DNA of 32,447 bases from an uncultured Hippea sp. GTDB lineage: Bacteria; Campylobacterota_A; Desulfurellia; JAADFJ01. Numbering within the stretch: the stretch's first letter is position 1; every line of letters starts with the position of its first letter. The stretch covers positions 1-32,447 of the forward strand of contig CAJVZA010000015.1 of NCBI GenBank assembly GCA_913009315.1, in the 5' to 3' direction. This document shows positions 8,139 through 14,796 of this stretch, piece by piece. A program made the position numbers and the translations under genes. The notes below the pieces were generated by a model. The model was given only the letters and a program-made list of their open reading frames with translations, was not told where the DNA came from and did not search any database.

Positions 8139-8371
8139 CAATAAAAGATTGTACCCATAAGCTAAGTTGCAAACACGTAATAGGCTGTTCTACGCTGACA
8201 TATGAGATGGATTGTGTTATCCTAAAAAAGATGCCGGATGGCAGATTAAAAATATTAGTTTTTGGGGACAGGTATTGGAACAGACATGACGAGAAAAAAA
8301 GAATTAGGTACGTTCACTCTAACCGTATATCGGCAAAACAAATAGACAATAATTTTAGAAGGTTTTTATGA
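8120..8371 (+). CDS. Small basic protein of unknown function
   Basis: An 83-residue protein from ATG 8120 (a GTG at 8114 is also in frame). It overlaps the Sel1 gene and ends 4 bp inside traT, so it belongs to the operon. It has no signal peptide or membrane segment. It contains three Cys and several strand-like stretches (DCVILKKMPDGRLKILVFGD) reminiscent of a small beta barrel. No family recognised. Confidence 0.55.
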   Translation: MAKRVITIKDCTHKLSCKHVIGCSTLTYEMDCVILKKMPDGRLKILVFGDRYWNRHDEKKRIRYVHSNRISAKQIDNNFRRFL

Positions 8372-9102
8372 GGAGATGGGTTAAAGGCATTCTGTTTGTT
8401 ACTGCAGGGTTATTTTTAACTTTGCAATTCAGCGGATGCGCTCAGGTGGCAACGGGAATTGAACATGCGAAACTGGAAACATCCGCAAAGATGAGCAAAA
8501 CTGTATTCTTAAATCCGGTTCGTCCCGATCAGAAAACAATTTTCGTTCAAGTGAAAAGTACTTCGCAGGTGCCGATGCCCAATCTTCAATCTGATATCGT
8601 TAATTATTTGACGGCAAAAGGATATGAGATTATTCAAGATCCATACAAAGCGCATTACTGGCTTCAGACAAATGTGCTGTATATGGGTAAAGAAACCAAA
8701 CATCTTACAATGGCAGGCGCATTAGCAGGCGGATTCGGCGGCGCCCTGATAGGTTCGGCATTTGGAAGCGGATATGGCAAACTCGGCGCTATGGGAGTCG
8801 GCAGTATGATTGGTACAGGATTGGGCATGATTGCCGGAGCCGCTATACATGTTGACAAGTATATGGGCATTGTGGATGTTCAGGTAAAAGAGAAAGTCAA
8901 CGGAAATATCCAGGCCAAAATGACATCTAATCTTAAACAGGGAACAGGAACAACTTACCATACTACACGTACTTTAAATACTTCATATCAGGCATACAGA
9001 ACAAGGGTTGCGGCCGAAGCAACACAAACCAATATGAATCTAAAAAAAGCCATTCCGGTGCTTGAGAACAAGATTGCAAGAGAGCTTGCGGGGATATTTT
9101 AA
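8368..9102 (+). CDS. traT: TraT surface-exclusion lipoprotein
   Basis: A 244-residue protein with lipobox FSGC (Cys near residue 24). It follows the TraT family throughout: KLETSAKMSKTVFLNPV after the signal, the TIFVQVKSTS strand, LTAKGYEIIQDPYKAHYWLQ, a long Gly/Ala-rich hydrophobic segment (about 110-165) and a C-terminal region with YQAYRTRVAAEATQTNM and PVLENKIARELAGIF. In F-like plasmids TraT is an abundant outer-membrane lipoprotein that blocks stable mating with cells already holding the element, and it can increase serum resistance. It closes the overlapping envelope-gene operon. A CTCTC/GAGAG dyad about 30 bp downstream might end transcription but lacks a clear U-tract. Confidence 0.9.
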   Translation: MRRWVKGILFVTAGLFLTLQFSGCAQVATGIEHAKLETSAKMSKTVFLNPVRPDQKTIFVQVKSTSQVPMPNLQSDIVNYLTAKGYEIIQDPYKAHYWLQTNVLYMGKETKHLTMAGALAGGFGGALIGSAFGSGYGKLGAMGVGSMIGTGLGMIAGAAIHVDKYMGIVDVQVKEKVNGNIQAKMTSNLKQGTGTTYHTTRTLNTSYQAYRTRVAAEATQTNMNLKKAIPVLENKIARELAGIF

Positions 9103-9184
9103 GATAATAACTGCTTTCATCTCTCATTTAAAAAAAGAGAGGATTCCCGCAGGGTGTCCTAAAATTGACTAATAGGGGGACTTT

Positions 9185-9571
9185 ATGAATACTGAATTAT
9201 CAGAAATTCAAGACAACTTAAAAAATACCGTTTCAGCCGAAATATCTTTATTAAATGAAGGCGTAAACCGTTTTCGTGTATTTACTCCGTTTGAATTTGA
9301 AGATGGTGACCATTTTTCGATTATCTTAAAGAAAGATAAAGACTCTTTTATTTTTACAGATGAAGCGCATACAATTATGCATATGAGTTATGATATGGAT
9401 GTTTCGGTTCTAAAAAAGGGGAATCGCCAAAAAATATTAACAAATACCATTTCTAACTTTGGACTTGAGGAAAATGAAGGGGAGCTTTTTATCAGGGTTA
9501 ATGATAATAATTTTGGAGCAGCTTTTTATAATTTTGTGCAAGCACTTGTAAAAATTACAGATTTACGATGA
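9185..9571 (+). CDS. DUF1828-like protein
   Basis: A 128-residue cytosolic protein, ATG start with a purine-rich GGGGGA upstream. The pattern RVFTPFEFEDGDHFSIIL, FIFTDEAHTIMHMSYD, a repeated LKKGNRQKILTNTISNFG and a C-terminal FYNFVQALVKITDL matches the DUF1828 layout. Its biochemical role is not established. It sits convergent to a toxin-antitoxin pair, in an accessory patch between two conserved element modules, and such proteins often occur in mobile-element cargo. Confidence 0.55.
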   Translation: MNTELSEIQDNLKNTVSAEISLLNEGVNRFRVFTPFEFEDGDHFSIILKKDKDSFIFTDEAHTIMHMSYDMDVSVLKKGNRQKILTNTISNFGLEENEGELFIRVNDNNFGAAFYNFVQALVKITDLR

Positions 9572-9715
9572 TTTTAGGTGAGGCAATTTGGAGACTTGAC
9601 TTTTTTAAACGATTGTTCTATATTAGCTCTATCGGGCTTGCTGGTTGCCCATAAGTCCTGGTAATAAGGTCAAAAATCGGCACAAAAAATATTGAATTAG
9701 GTTTCCCTAATAGAA

Positions 9716-10063
9716 TTAGAATGGCATCTTTTGGTGGTTTCTTGTATATTCCTTTACTCTCGCTCGATCTTCATTTTCTTTATTACCCTTGAAATACAAC
9801 TCAATAAACTCAATTCGTTGTTCTTGCTCAAAATACGCATAAATAATGCGAAGCGAAGAACCTTTCAGGTATTTGCAAAACAAACGAGCTTTCACAATAT
9901 AAAAAGTTTCAGTTTTAATAATAATGTTAAAATGTTTGCTGTTGCCAAGAGGAATGACAGAAATTACATTGCAAAACTCTTGTAAATCTTCGGGCAGAGA
10001 TTTGTATTTTTTGGCAAACCGTTTAAATTCTTTTTGAAATTCCGGTAAGCGATTAAAGTTCAT
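9716..10063 (-). CDS. RelE/ParE-fold toxin of a Panacea-type TA pair
   Basis: A 115-residue basic protein that overlaps the upstream antitoxin gene by 11 bp. It has the RelE-like order: N-terminal helix FQKEFKRFAKKYKSLPEDLQEF, then beta strands including FYIVKARLFCKYLKG and SLRIIYAYFEQEQRIEFIELYFKGNKENED, and a basic tail. The motif IEFIELYFKGNKENED is common in small mRNA-interferase-like or gyrase-type toxins. It should be neutralised by the adjacent Panacea protein and help retain the element. Target and cleavage specificity cannot be told from sequence. Confidence 0.7.
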   Translation of the reverse strand: MNFNRLPEFQKEFKRFAKKYKSLPEDLQEFCNVISVIPLGNSKHFNIIIKTETFYIVKARLFCKYLKGSSLRIIYAYFEQEQRIEFIELYFKGNKENEDRARVKEYTRNHQKMPF

Positions 10064-10820
10064 CGCCGTAATTTCTTACGGAGTATCGTTCATCACGATA
10101 AAAAACACTCTCATAAGAAAGCGGCTTACCGTTTTGCGCTATTTTCCATGGAATATCTTCATGTGAATAATTTTCTATTTCCGCAGCATTTTTATCGGAA
10201 AGACGCGCTAACACATTGTCAATATGATCAATTTCCCGCGCTGAAAGAATATCAAGATTCGGGCGTTTGCGCGGCAGATATTTTTTCTGTAAATACTTAA
10301 AATACTGACTTTTAACGGATTCAATTTCACCCTGTTTCTGCATTTCTTTCAATATTTCACCAAGCTCAACAGAAGTGGGACCGTGATAATTTTTGATATA
10401 AGTCGCTCCCATTAAGTTTTCCTCAAATTTTTCGTAATAATCAAAGTCAATGAAATAAAGAAGTTTATGCAAGACTGTTTCACCGACATTCGGCTTGCAT
10501 CCAACCTTATTCAGGATATAAAGCAAAACCTGCTTTAACTTGTCAAGATTTTTTTCTGTAACACGAATTTGCAGATCTTCAGATTTCTTCACAGGCTCTT
10601 TTTTGATAGACACGTTTCGCTTGGGTTCTTTCTCGGCAAGAAAACTTTCCAGCGACATATCAAAAAGAGACGCAAGTTTTTTTGCTTCGGATATCGTAAG
10701 TTCCCGCTTCCCGCGTTCAATTTGCAAATAAGTTGGGCGAGACATACCAAGCTCTGAGGCAACATATTCTTGCGTCATGTTTCGCTTAACGCGTTGTTGT
10801 TTGATAAATTCTGCAAGCAT
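10053..10820 (-). CDS. Panacea (DUF4065) antitoxin with N-terminal HTH
   Basis: A 255-residue protein starting at an ATG preceded by AGGAGG. Residues 5-60 form an Xre-type HTH (RVKRNMTQEYVASELGMSRP then LQIERGKRELT). From about 95 to 240 comes the Panacea/SocA-like domain with LHKLLYFIDFDYYEK and ATYIKNYHGPTS. Panacea proteins are established antitoxins for many unrelated toxins, and the HTH normally represses its own operon. The toxin gene follows with an overlap, the standard order for this class. A good sigma70-type promoter lies 37 bp upstream. Confidence 0.8.
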   Translation of the reverse strand: MLAEFIKQQRVKRNMTQEYVASELGMSRPTYLQIERGKRELTISEAKKLASLFDMSLESFLAEKEPKRNVSIKKEPVKKSEDLQIRVTEKNLDKLKQVLLYILNKVGCKPNVGETVLHKLLYFIDFDYYEKFEENLMGATYIKNYHGPTSVELGEILKEMQKQGEIESVKSQYFKYLQKKYLPRKRPNLDILSAREIDHIDNVLARLSDKNAAEIENYSHEDIPWKIAQNGKPLSYESVFYRDERYSVRNYGDEL

Positions 10821-10856
10821 AATTATACCTCCTTTTTGGTCTAATGCTATGACTTT

Positions 10857-10884
10857 ATTATACGATTGTAAGATTTCTTGTCAA
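10857..10884 (-). promoter_or_regulatory. Sigma70-type promoter for the toxin-antitoxin operon
   Basis: On the minus strand TTGACA (10884-10879) and TATAAT (10862-10857) are separated by 16 bp. Both hexamers are perfect, and the antitoxin ATG is at 10820. The HTH antitoxin probably represses here. Confidence 0.8.
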
Positions 10885-10963
10885 GGGCAATGTAAAGAAA
10901 ATTATACATATTTTATCGGTACCTGTAAGAGACCTTCCCGCCAAAGAGGGCAAAAACCGGCAT

Positions 10964-11758
10964 TCAAATCAATATCTTAATCAACAGCAGCACTCCCATC
11001 AATCCGACATACAAACTCAATCCGAATAGCATACTGCCGTAGAAAACGGCGTAGTATTGGACGAGAAAGTGAAACTCGGCATCTATTGCTCCGGGTATCC
11101 ATATACTCACGGTGTTGATCAGAAATACCAGTATTATCAAAGCAACAATTCCGCTCAGGGCACCCTTCATATCAGCAGGTGACAGCGTGGAATGCCCGGC
11201 GATTGCAAACATCAGAAATCCAAACAGCCAAAAATGCCAGTTTGCGAGATTGTTTGTGATTAATATATTGCGGTAGATGTCCTCAATATACATTACAATG
11301 CCGTGGATATTGTGTGTGTCCGGTGCCGGCGGAATAATATCCGGCATCAGCCATACCATCAGCAGGTATGACATTACCCCCGCCATCAGGATCGGCGCTA
11401 TGCCTATAAAGAAGTTTCCGGCAGCCTGGTAGTCGTTTCGGTTGTTATAAGCATGTTCCACATAACCGAGTGTGCCGTCAGGCTCCGGATTAAATAAGCT
11501 GATTTTGGTGACTTTGTGTTCGAATATTACGCAGAACAGCGCGTGGGAAAGCTCGTGCATTATGGTGCCGATTGATGTTGTGTATATGAGCGCGAGAACA
11601 GCTTTTCTGCCGTATTCGGTGTATAGATGCCTGTAGAGAAAGCGGGAGATCAGGCTCATTGCGCCGGCTATTGCGATGGAAAACCCGAATGCCCATAAAA
11701 GCTCAAAGATACTCAAGGACAGGGCGGTTTTGAGATATGCGAGAAGCCATGTGGTCAT
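10964..11758 (-). CDS. Integral membrane HExxH metalloprotease-like protein (M50-like)
   Basis: A 264-residue protein with about six membrane segments. The first ends before the zinc motif MHELSH (H68, E69, H72) in GTIMHELSHALFCVIFEHKV, as in intramembrane M50-type peptidases. A third ligand is not certain; an Asp in SPADMKG near residue 195 is a candidate. The start overlaps the transglycosylase gene by 4 bp, so the two are co-translated. Site-2-type proteases cut membrane-bound regulators or leftover signal peptides; here it could process an element-encoded membrane protein. It is the last gene of the minus-strand operon. Peptidase activity is inferred from the motif only. Confidence 0.6.
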   Translation of the reverse strand: MTTWLLAYLKTALSLSIFELLWAFGFSIAIAGAMSLISRFLYRHLYTEYGRKAVLALIYTTSIGTIMHELSHALFCVIFEHKVTKISLFNPEPDGTLGYVEHAYNNRNDYQAAGNFFIGIAPILMAGVMSYLLMVWLMPDIIPPAPDTHNIHGIVMYIEDIYRNILITNNLANWHFWLFGFLMFAIAGHSTLSPADMKGALSGIVALIILVFLINTVSIWIPGAIDAEFHFLVQYYAVFYGSMLFGLSLYVGLMGVLLLIKILI

Positions 11759-12309
11759 TTAACAGAAATAGCGTCCGCAATCACTCTGTGGAGTTGCTTA
11801 TGCGGTTTGGCCGGTGATTTGCAATGCCATCGGTCGGCTTGATATGCCCGGATCACCTTTTGCAGATAATGTCTGCCTTTTGCCGGGTCTAAGGAGTGAT
11901 ATGCCATGACCGCATCGTTGTAATGGTCGTATTTGTTGAGTAATGTTTTTAGCAGCCATTCGCCTATATCGATATTATAGAGCGGCTGCAACAGCATTGA
12001 TTTGTTGACTTTGAGCTTTTTACGAATCCAGTAGTAGTTGATTTGCATTAATCCTATGTCCATGTTTTTATATCGGGATCTAATGACTTTCAGCGCTTGT
12101 ATGCGTGTTTTATATGACCGATGTTTGTGGTTATAGTTGACGGTGATTGTATTACTATTGCCGCTTGATTCGGTATCGATGATTGCAAATACGATACATG
12201 GGTTGATTTGATAGAGCTTCGCATAGTGATATACCGCATCCTGCCAGGTGAAAGCTTGAGCTTTAACGGCTGATATCATCAGCAGCAGGGCAATCAGAAA
12301 CTTGATCAT
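11755..12309 (-). CDS. Lytic transglycosylase (SLT/VirB1-like)
   Basis: A 184-residue protein with a signal peptide ending near KAQA (residue 19). The SLT fold is visible: INPCIVFAIIDTESSGNSN with catalytic Glu E47, DIGLMQINYYW, the Asn-containing NIDIGEWLL and a later AYHSL motif. Such enzymes open local gaps in peptidoglycan for the secretion channel, and VirB1/TrbN/orf169-type members are standard accessories of conjugation systems. A 4-bp overlap couples it to the following membrane protein. Confidence 0.85.
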   Translation of the reverse strand: MIKFLIALLLMISAVKAQAFTWQDAVYHYAKLYQINPCIVFAIIDTESSGNSNTITVNYNHKHRSYKTRIQALKVIRSRYKNMDIGLMQINYYWIRKKLKVNKSMLLQPLYNIDIGEWLLKTLLNKYDHYNDAVMAYHSLDPAKGRHYLQKVIRAYQADRWHCKSPAKPHKQLHRVIADAISVK

Positions 12310-12310
12310 A

Positions 12311-12499
12311 TTAGTTGCCGTATAATAGCCACATTATCGTGACTTTCTTATGTGTGGCTATCGCTATCTTTCTGGCCAGCTTTGCCGAGGGTATGCGTTT
12401 GCGATGGACCAACATACACATGTGAGATTTACTGATGTGGAGTTGATCGGCGAACTGTTTCTGGGTAAGACAGTGTTTTTTGAGGTAGCTTTTTAGCAT
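12311..12499 (-). CDS. Cro/CI-type helix-turn-helix regulator
   Basis: A 62-residue protein that is essentially one HTH: SYLKKHCLTQKQFADQLHIS, then a recognition helix KSHMCMLVHRKRIP, then a short helix AKLARKIAIATHKKVTIMWL. It starts 7 bp inside the preceding gene and ends one base before the transglycosylase start. It could be the operon's own regulator. Repeated TGTGAACC sites upstream of the same operon are candidate operators. Confidence 0.75.
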   Translation of the reverse strand: MLKSYLKKHCLTQKQFADQLHISKSHMCMLVHRKRIPSAKLARKIAIATHKKVTIMWLLYGN

Positions 12500-12834
12500 T
12501 TTCTATCGCCTGCGGATAGTTCGTTATTCAAATTCCATAATTCGTCTTGGAGTTTAATTCTTTCCTTAATCAGTTCTATTGTTTTTTGCTGCTTATTTGC
12601 GAGCAAAGATAATTCTTTTTCCTTTGCGGACATGGACTTTATTAATTCGGCTTTTTCCACAGAACTAATATCTTTATTCATGATTTCTTGGATTTCGATA
12701 CGTAATATGTATCTATCTGCCAATGGATTGATATTTAAAATTTGATCGATTTCTATCAACCGGCTGTCTATCTCATTGATAATTTTTTTTATTTTATCAA
12801 TAGTTTTCTCTATTTCTTCTTTTTTTATACCCAC
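12493..12834 (-). CDS. Predicted coiled-coil protein
   Basis: A 113-residue, strongly charged, Ile/Leu/Lys/Glu-rich protein with heptad-like spacing nearly throughout (EIEKTIDKIKKIINEIDSRL and ELIKSMSAKEKELSLLANKQ). It has no signal peptide. It starts 12 bp after the preceding small gene, with a purine-rich ribosome-binding site (AGGAGG at about 12845-12840). Function unknown. A scaffold or nucleic-acid-binding helper of the transfer genes is possible. Confidence 0.6.
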   Translation of the reverse strand: MGIKKEEIEKTIDKIKKIINEIDSRLIEIDQILNINPLADRYILRIEIQEIMNKDISSVEKAELIKSMSAKEKELSLLANKQQKTIELIKERIKLQDELWNLNNELSAGDRKC

Positions 12835-12845
12835 TTAAACCTCCT

Positions 12846-13010
12846 CTATATTGCTTCTTTGAATCTGCACAGAACAGCTTCAATTATCAGAAACCGCTTA
12901 TGTTCAAAAGCATATAGCGCCCGCTGTGCTGCTGCCTTTTCCTGATAATCTCTCAGCTTGATATATTTCTTCATTTTTGTTCTAATTTCGTTCGCAGTAT
13001 GTGAACCCAT
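12846..13010 (-). CDS. Small protein (54 aa), unknown function
   Basis: An ATG at 13010 opens 54 codons ending in TAG at 12846: a basic, helical protein with MKKYIKLRDYQEKAAAQRAL in the middle. The AAGAAAAG before the ATG is a possible weak ribosome-binding site. It lies between the YdjM-like gene and the coiled-coil gene on the same strand, with small gaps, so it fits the operon. Two TGTGAACC copies overlap its start. Confidence 0.5.
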   Translation of the reverse strand: MGSHTANEIRTKMKKYIKLRDYQEKAAAQRALYAFEHKRFLIIEAVLCRFKEAI

Positions 13011-13029
13011 TCTTTTCTTATTGTGAACC
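13000..13029. promoter_or_regulatory. Two TGTGAACC repeats, 22 bp apart (candidate operators)
   Basis: TGTGAACC occurs at 13000-13007 and 13022-13029, same orientation, about two helical turns apart, over the start of the 54-aa gene. A related perfect palindrome GTTCAC-AAAAA-GTGAAC lies at 14335-14351. The shared GTGAAC half-site suggests one DNA-binding protein, perhaps the Cro-like regulator encoded 500 bp downstream. Confidence 0.45.
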
Positions 13030-13041
13030 TAAGCGCGCCGC

Positions 13042-13542
13042 TCATATTGTTATTTCTCCATGTGTGACATAGATCACCAATCCGCTTGCAATCGCAATGG
13101 CGAATGCAACGGCGTATTCCGTCTGACTGCCGGTATAAAATAAACTCATTGTGAACTTGTGTTTACCAATCGGTATTCCGCCCGGTGTCATTGCGTCTGT
13201 GGCAAGATGCACAAAAATGCCCCATAATGCGCCCCAATAAGCATCTGTAATGACTTGATCCGGGTTGAGATTGATGAAGTGTGCAACAGGATACAGGCTT
13301 GCGATTATTGCGGGAAGCTTGAACCGCAAAACCGCATAAACAAGCACAAAAACAGCAAGCCAAACCAGTGGATTGTGAGAGTTGCCACGGTGCTTGAAAA
13401 TGCTTGTGTTGGTGCGGTAATTGTGTATTTCGGCGGCATCAGGAACAGTTGCAAAGAGGATTGCAACCGATGAAAAAGCGATTGAGTGAGTGAGAGCCAA
13501 GCCGGTAGCACCGGCTATTAGCTTGTGGTTGATCCATTTCAT
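13042..13542 (-). CDS. YdjM/DUF457-like membrane-bound metal-dependent hydrolase
   Basis: A 166-residue protein from ATG 13542 (a GTG at 13545 would add one residue). It has four hydrophobic segments with family-typical polar motifs: an early His (ALTHSIAF), HRGNSHNPL, and DAMTPGGIPI near residue 118. The family belongs to the LexA-linked YdjM group of predicted inner-membrane hydrolases, whose substrate is not established. Its ATG overlaps the stop of the truncated iscB frame (TGATG), so translation is coupled to the remnant. No role in conjugation is known. Confidence 0.7.
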   Translation of the reverse strand: MKWINHKLIAGATGLALTHSIAFSSVAILFATVPDAAEIHNYRTNTSIFKHRGNSHNPLVWLAVFVLVYAVLRFKLPAIIASLYPVAHFINLNPDQVITDAYWGALWGIFVHLATDAMTPGGIPIGKHKFTMSLFYTGSQTEYAVAFAIAIASGLVIYVTHGEITI

Positions 13543-13787
13543 CACATTGTGCGGGAGACCCCGACACTGATGTCGGAGAGGGATAGCGCCATTCCCGCTG
13601 TCTTGCTTCCAGGGTCAAGTTTCAGTATAAGCGGTTGAATGCTGCCGCCTATTCTGTCTTTAAGCCTGATCGTAAACGGATAAATTTTATGCACTACCGC
13701 CCGTCCGCGCTCAAGAAGAAGTCTTGCCCGTTTCTCAGTACACGGCATCAGCGGCCGTTTTCTTTTGTCCAAAACAAATACTGCCAT
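13542..13787 (-). pseudogene. iscB: Truncated IscB (PLMP domain and RuvC-I only)
   Basis: From ATG 13787 (GGAG seven bases upstream) 81 codons encode the IscB N-terminus: VFVLDKRKRPLMPCTEKRAR gives the PLMP motif, and LILKLDPGSKTAGMAL gives RuvC-I with catalytic D58 intact. The frame then runs straight into sequence with the hairpin CCGACA-TCAG-TGTCGG (13576-13561), typical of a transposon right end, and stops. Bridge helix, HNH, RuvC-II and RuvC-III are all missing. It is an internal-deletion derivative, and the protein cannot cut DNA by itself. The guide RNA region upstream seems intact. Confidence 0.85.
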
Positions 13788-14075
13788 TTTATCTCCTGTT
13801 GTCCTTACGGACATTGTTACACGCCATCTCTGGCGTCTCCCCTCGGGAATGTTGGCAACCGGCTTCGGCTGTGCCTTGGCAAAAACCGTTTCGCGGATAC
13901 CCGAACCATGTCTGCATCTTTGCCTTCCAGAGCCTGGGACTGAGGAAGCATCCCAGTGTGGGTCTTATACCTATTGCCAACGTAGCCGTATTCACTTGGG
14001 ATACGGGGCTCTCCCTGGTCACCCTCAAGCTTCAAGCTCCGTCCTTCAGGACGGGGTAGTTGACGCTATCGTGCC
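13545..14075 (-). mobile_element. Mini IscB element (IS200/IS605-type ends, non-autonomous)
   Basis: It is bounded by the left-end sequence GCGTCAACTACCCC (about 14067-14054, minus strand) with its hairpin and by the right-end hairpin at 13576-13561. There is no TnpA or TnpB. Only the omega RNA and a short iscB start remain, so it could move only if helped in trans by a Y1 transposase. Exact ends are uncertain by several bases. Confidence 0.6.
13790..14073 (-). ncRNA. Omega RNA (IscB guide RNA) of the truncated element
   Basis: The minus strand upstream of the iscB start begins GCGTCAACTACCCC followed by the hairpin GTCC-TGAA-GGAC and GGAGCTTGAAGCTTGAGG. The rest is a long, GC-richer, strongly structured tract with no convincing reading frame, for example GGATGC-CTCA-ATCC-type and GCCAAGGCACAGCC stems. 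IscB omega RNAs lie just upstream of the protein gene, and the guide segment is at the RNA 5' end, at or outside the element boundary. Here the guide would come from the end of the 42-aa ORF. The equivalent region before the full IscB at 23484 shares the GTCAA-TACCCC opening. Confidence 0.75.
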
Positions 14076-14194
14076 ACTCCCCGCTTGCGGTTGAGCTTCG
14101 GATTGCGCTTGATTGTTTTGTTTTTATTTTTTCTTTTGATTTTGGCTGTGATGTCGTCAACAAGGTGACTCCATAGCACTCCAACTTTTTTCAT
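14066..14194 (-). CDS. Small basic protein (42 aa), possibly cut short by the IscB element
   Basis: ATG 14194 follows a perfect AGGAGG. It encodes MKKVGVLWSHLVDDITAKIK and then a Lys/Arg/Asn-rich tail, stopping at 14066 inside the left end of the mini IscB element. The last residues are therefore element-derived, and the native gene may have been longer. It is the first gene after the conserved 36-bp promoter-like motif. Function unknown; the basic tail suggests nucleic-acid binding. Confidence 0.5.
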   Translation of the reverse strand: MKKVGVLWSHLVDDITAKIKRKNKNKTIKRNPKLNRKRGVAR

Positions 14195-14273
14195 AAAACC
14201 TCCTTCAATTCAACAGTAGGAGCATATCTCTTTGGCAGGCCGGGGGGTATCGGAGGCACAAAAGAGCATGCTC

Positions 14274-14309
14274 CTCTATATACCTTATATGCAGGAGGTT
14301 GAAAAAATG
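14274..14309 (-). promoter_or_regulatory. Shared 36-bp promoter/operator motif, copy 1
   Basis: On the minus strand this reads TTCAACCTCCTG followed by CATATAAGGTATATAGAG. It matches the copy at 20966-21001 at 35 of 36 positions, in the opposite orientation, and a looser copy lies at 20256-20297. It sits about 80 bp before the 42-aa gene and would drive the minus-strand operon down to 10964. Confidence 0.7.
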
Positions 14310-14334
14310 TAATTTTACAATTTGTAGTATATTA

Positions 14335-14351
14335 GTTCACAAAAAGTGAAC
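14335..14351. promoter_or_regulatory. GTTCAC-AAAAA-GTGAAC palindrome
   Basis: A perfect 6-bp inverted repeat with a 5-bp A-tract spacer, next to the conserved promoter motif and overlapping a possible small ORF start at 14346. Its half-site also occurs twice at 13000-13029. This is typical operator architecture for a dimeric repressor. Confidence 0.5.
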
Positions 14352-14516
14352 CCTGGGGGATATGGCACAGACATAGCGGAGCTATTCCGCATAGTAAATC
14401 AAATTGTTGGAACAAAGACTGTTGCGCATTTGTGTGCATTTTTGACTATCTTGTCCGGGCAACAGACAATCTATAAGAATGCCTGGGTATCCCGCAAGTT
14501 GAAACCGGCAAAATGA
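14346..14516 (+). CDS. Possible small protein (56 aa)
   Basis: A GTG at 14346 opens 56 codons with a protein-like composition, including DIAELFRIVNQIVGTKTVAH and a basic end KNAWVSRKLKPAK. No ribosome-binding site is evident, and the start lies within the GTGAAC palindrome. It may be a degraded gene. Listed because it is the only plausible coding stretch between 14310 and 15750. Confidence 0.25.
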   Translation: MNPGGYGTDIAELFRIVNQIVGTKTVAHLCAFLTILSGQQTIYKNAWVSRKLKPAK

Positions 14517-14692
14517 GACCATTGCAGACAGAAAGCGAAAATTTGTAGTGTCACCGGCAGTTATTGATCGAGATTAATATGTTGATAGATAAGGGTTTTT
14601 TGGAAGATGAAGATAATGATAAAGATGGGTTAAGTCGTAAATAGCAGCATTTGACAAGCACCAAAAATATACACAGAAATACAAGCCGGAAA

Positions 14693-14796
14693 AAAACAAC
14701 TACCCTGCATCAAAAGGCAGGACGGCACGGGTGAGAATGACGATATGGGATGGAAGATGGCCTGCATTGGCTACGTACGCTTGCCAATTCCGGAAA
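14693..14796 (+). repeat. ~100-bp direct repeat, copy 1
   Basis: This runs from AACAACTACCCTGCATC through GGACGGCACGGGTGAGAATG to the hairpin unit ending CCAATTCCGG. It recurs at 15287-15391 with a few substitutions and a 3-bp gap in the hairpin loop, so it is a recent segmental duplication. Confidence 0.85.

Noticed and set aside
9575-9710. GGGC-loop-GCCC hairpin after the DUF1828 gene as a terminator or RNA
   Set aside because: Short stem with no U-tract and no covariance evidence; only a weak structure.
13635-14094. Several plus-strand open frames of 70-110 codons
   Set aside because: They lie antisense to the omega RNA and truncated iscB, overlap each other in different frames and have no ribosome-binding site; they reflect GC-rich RNA structure.
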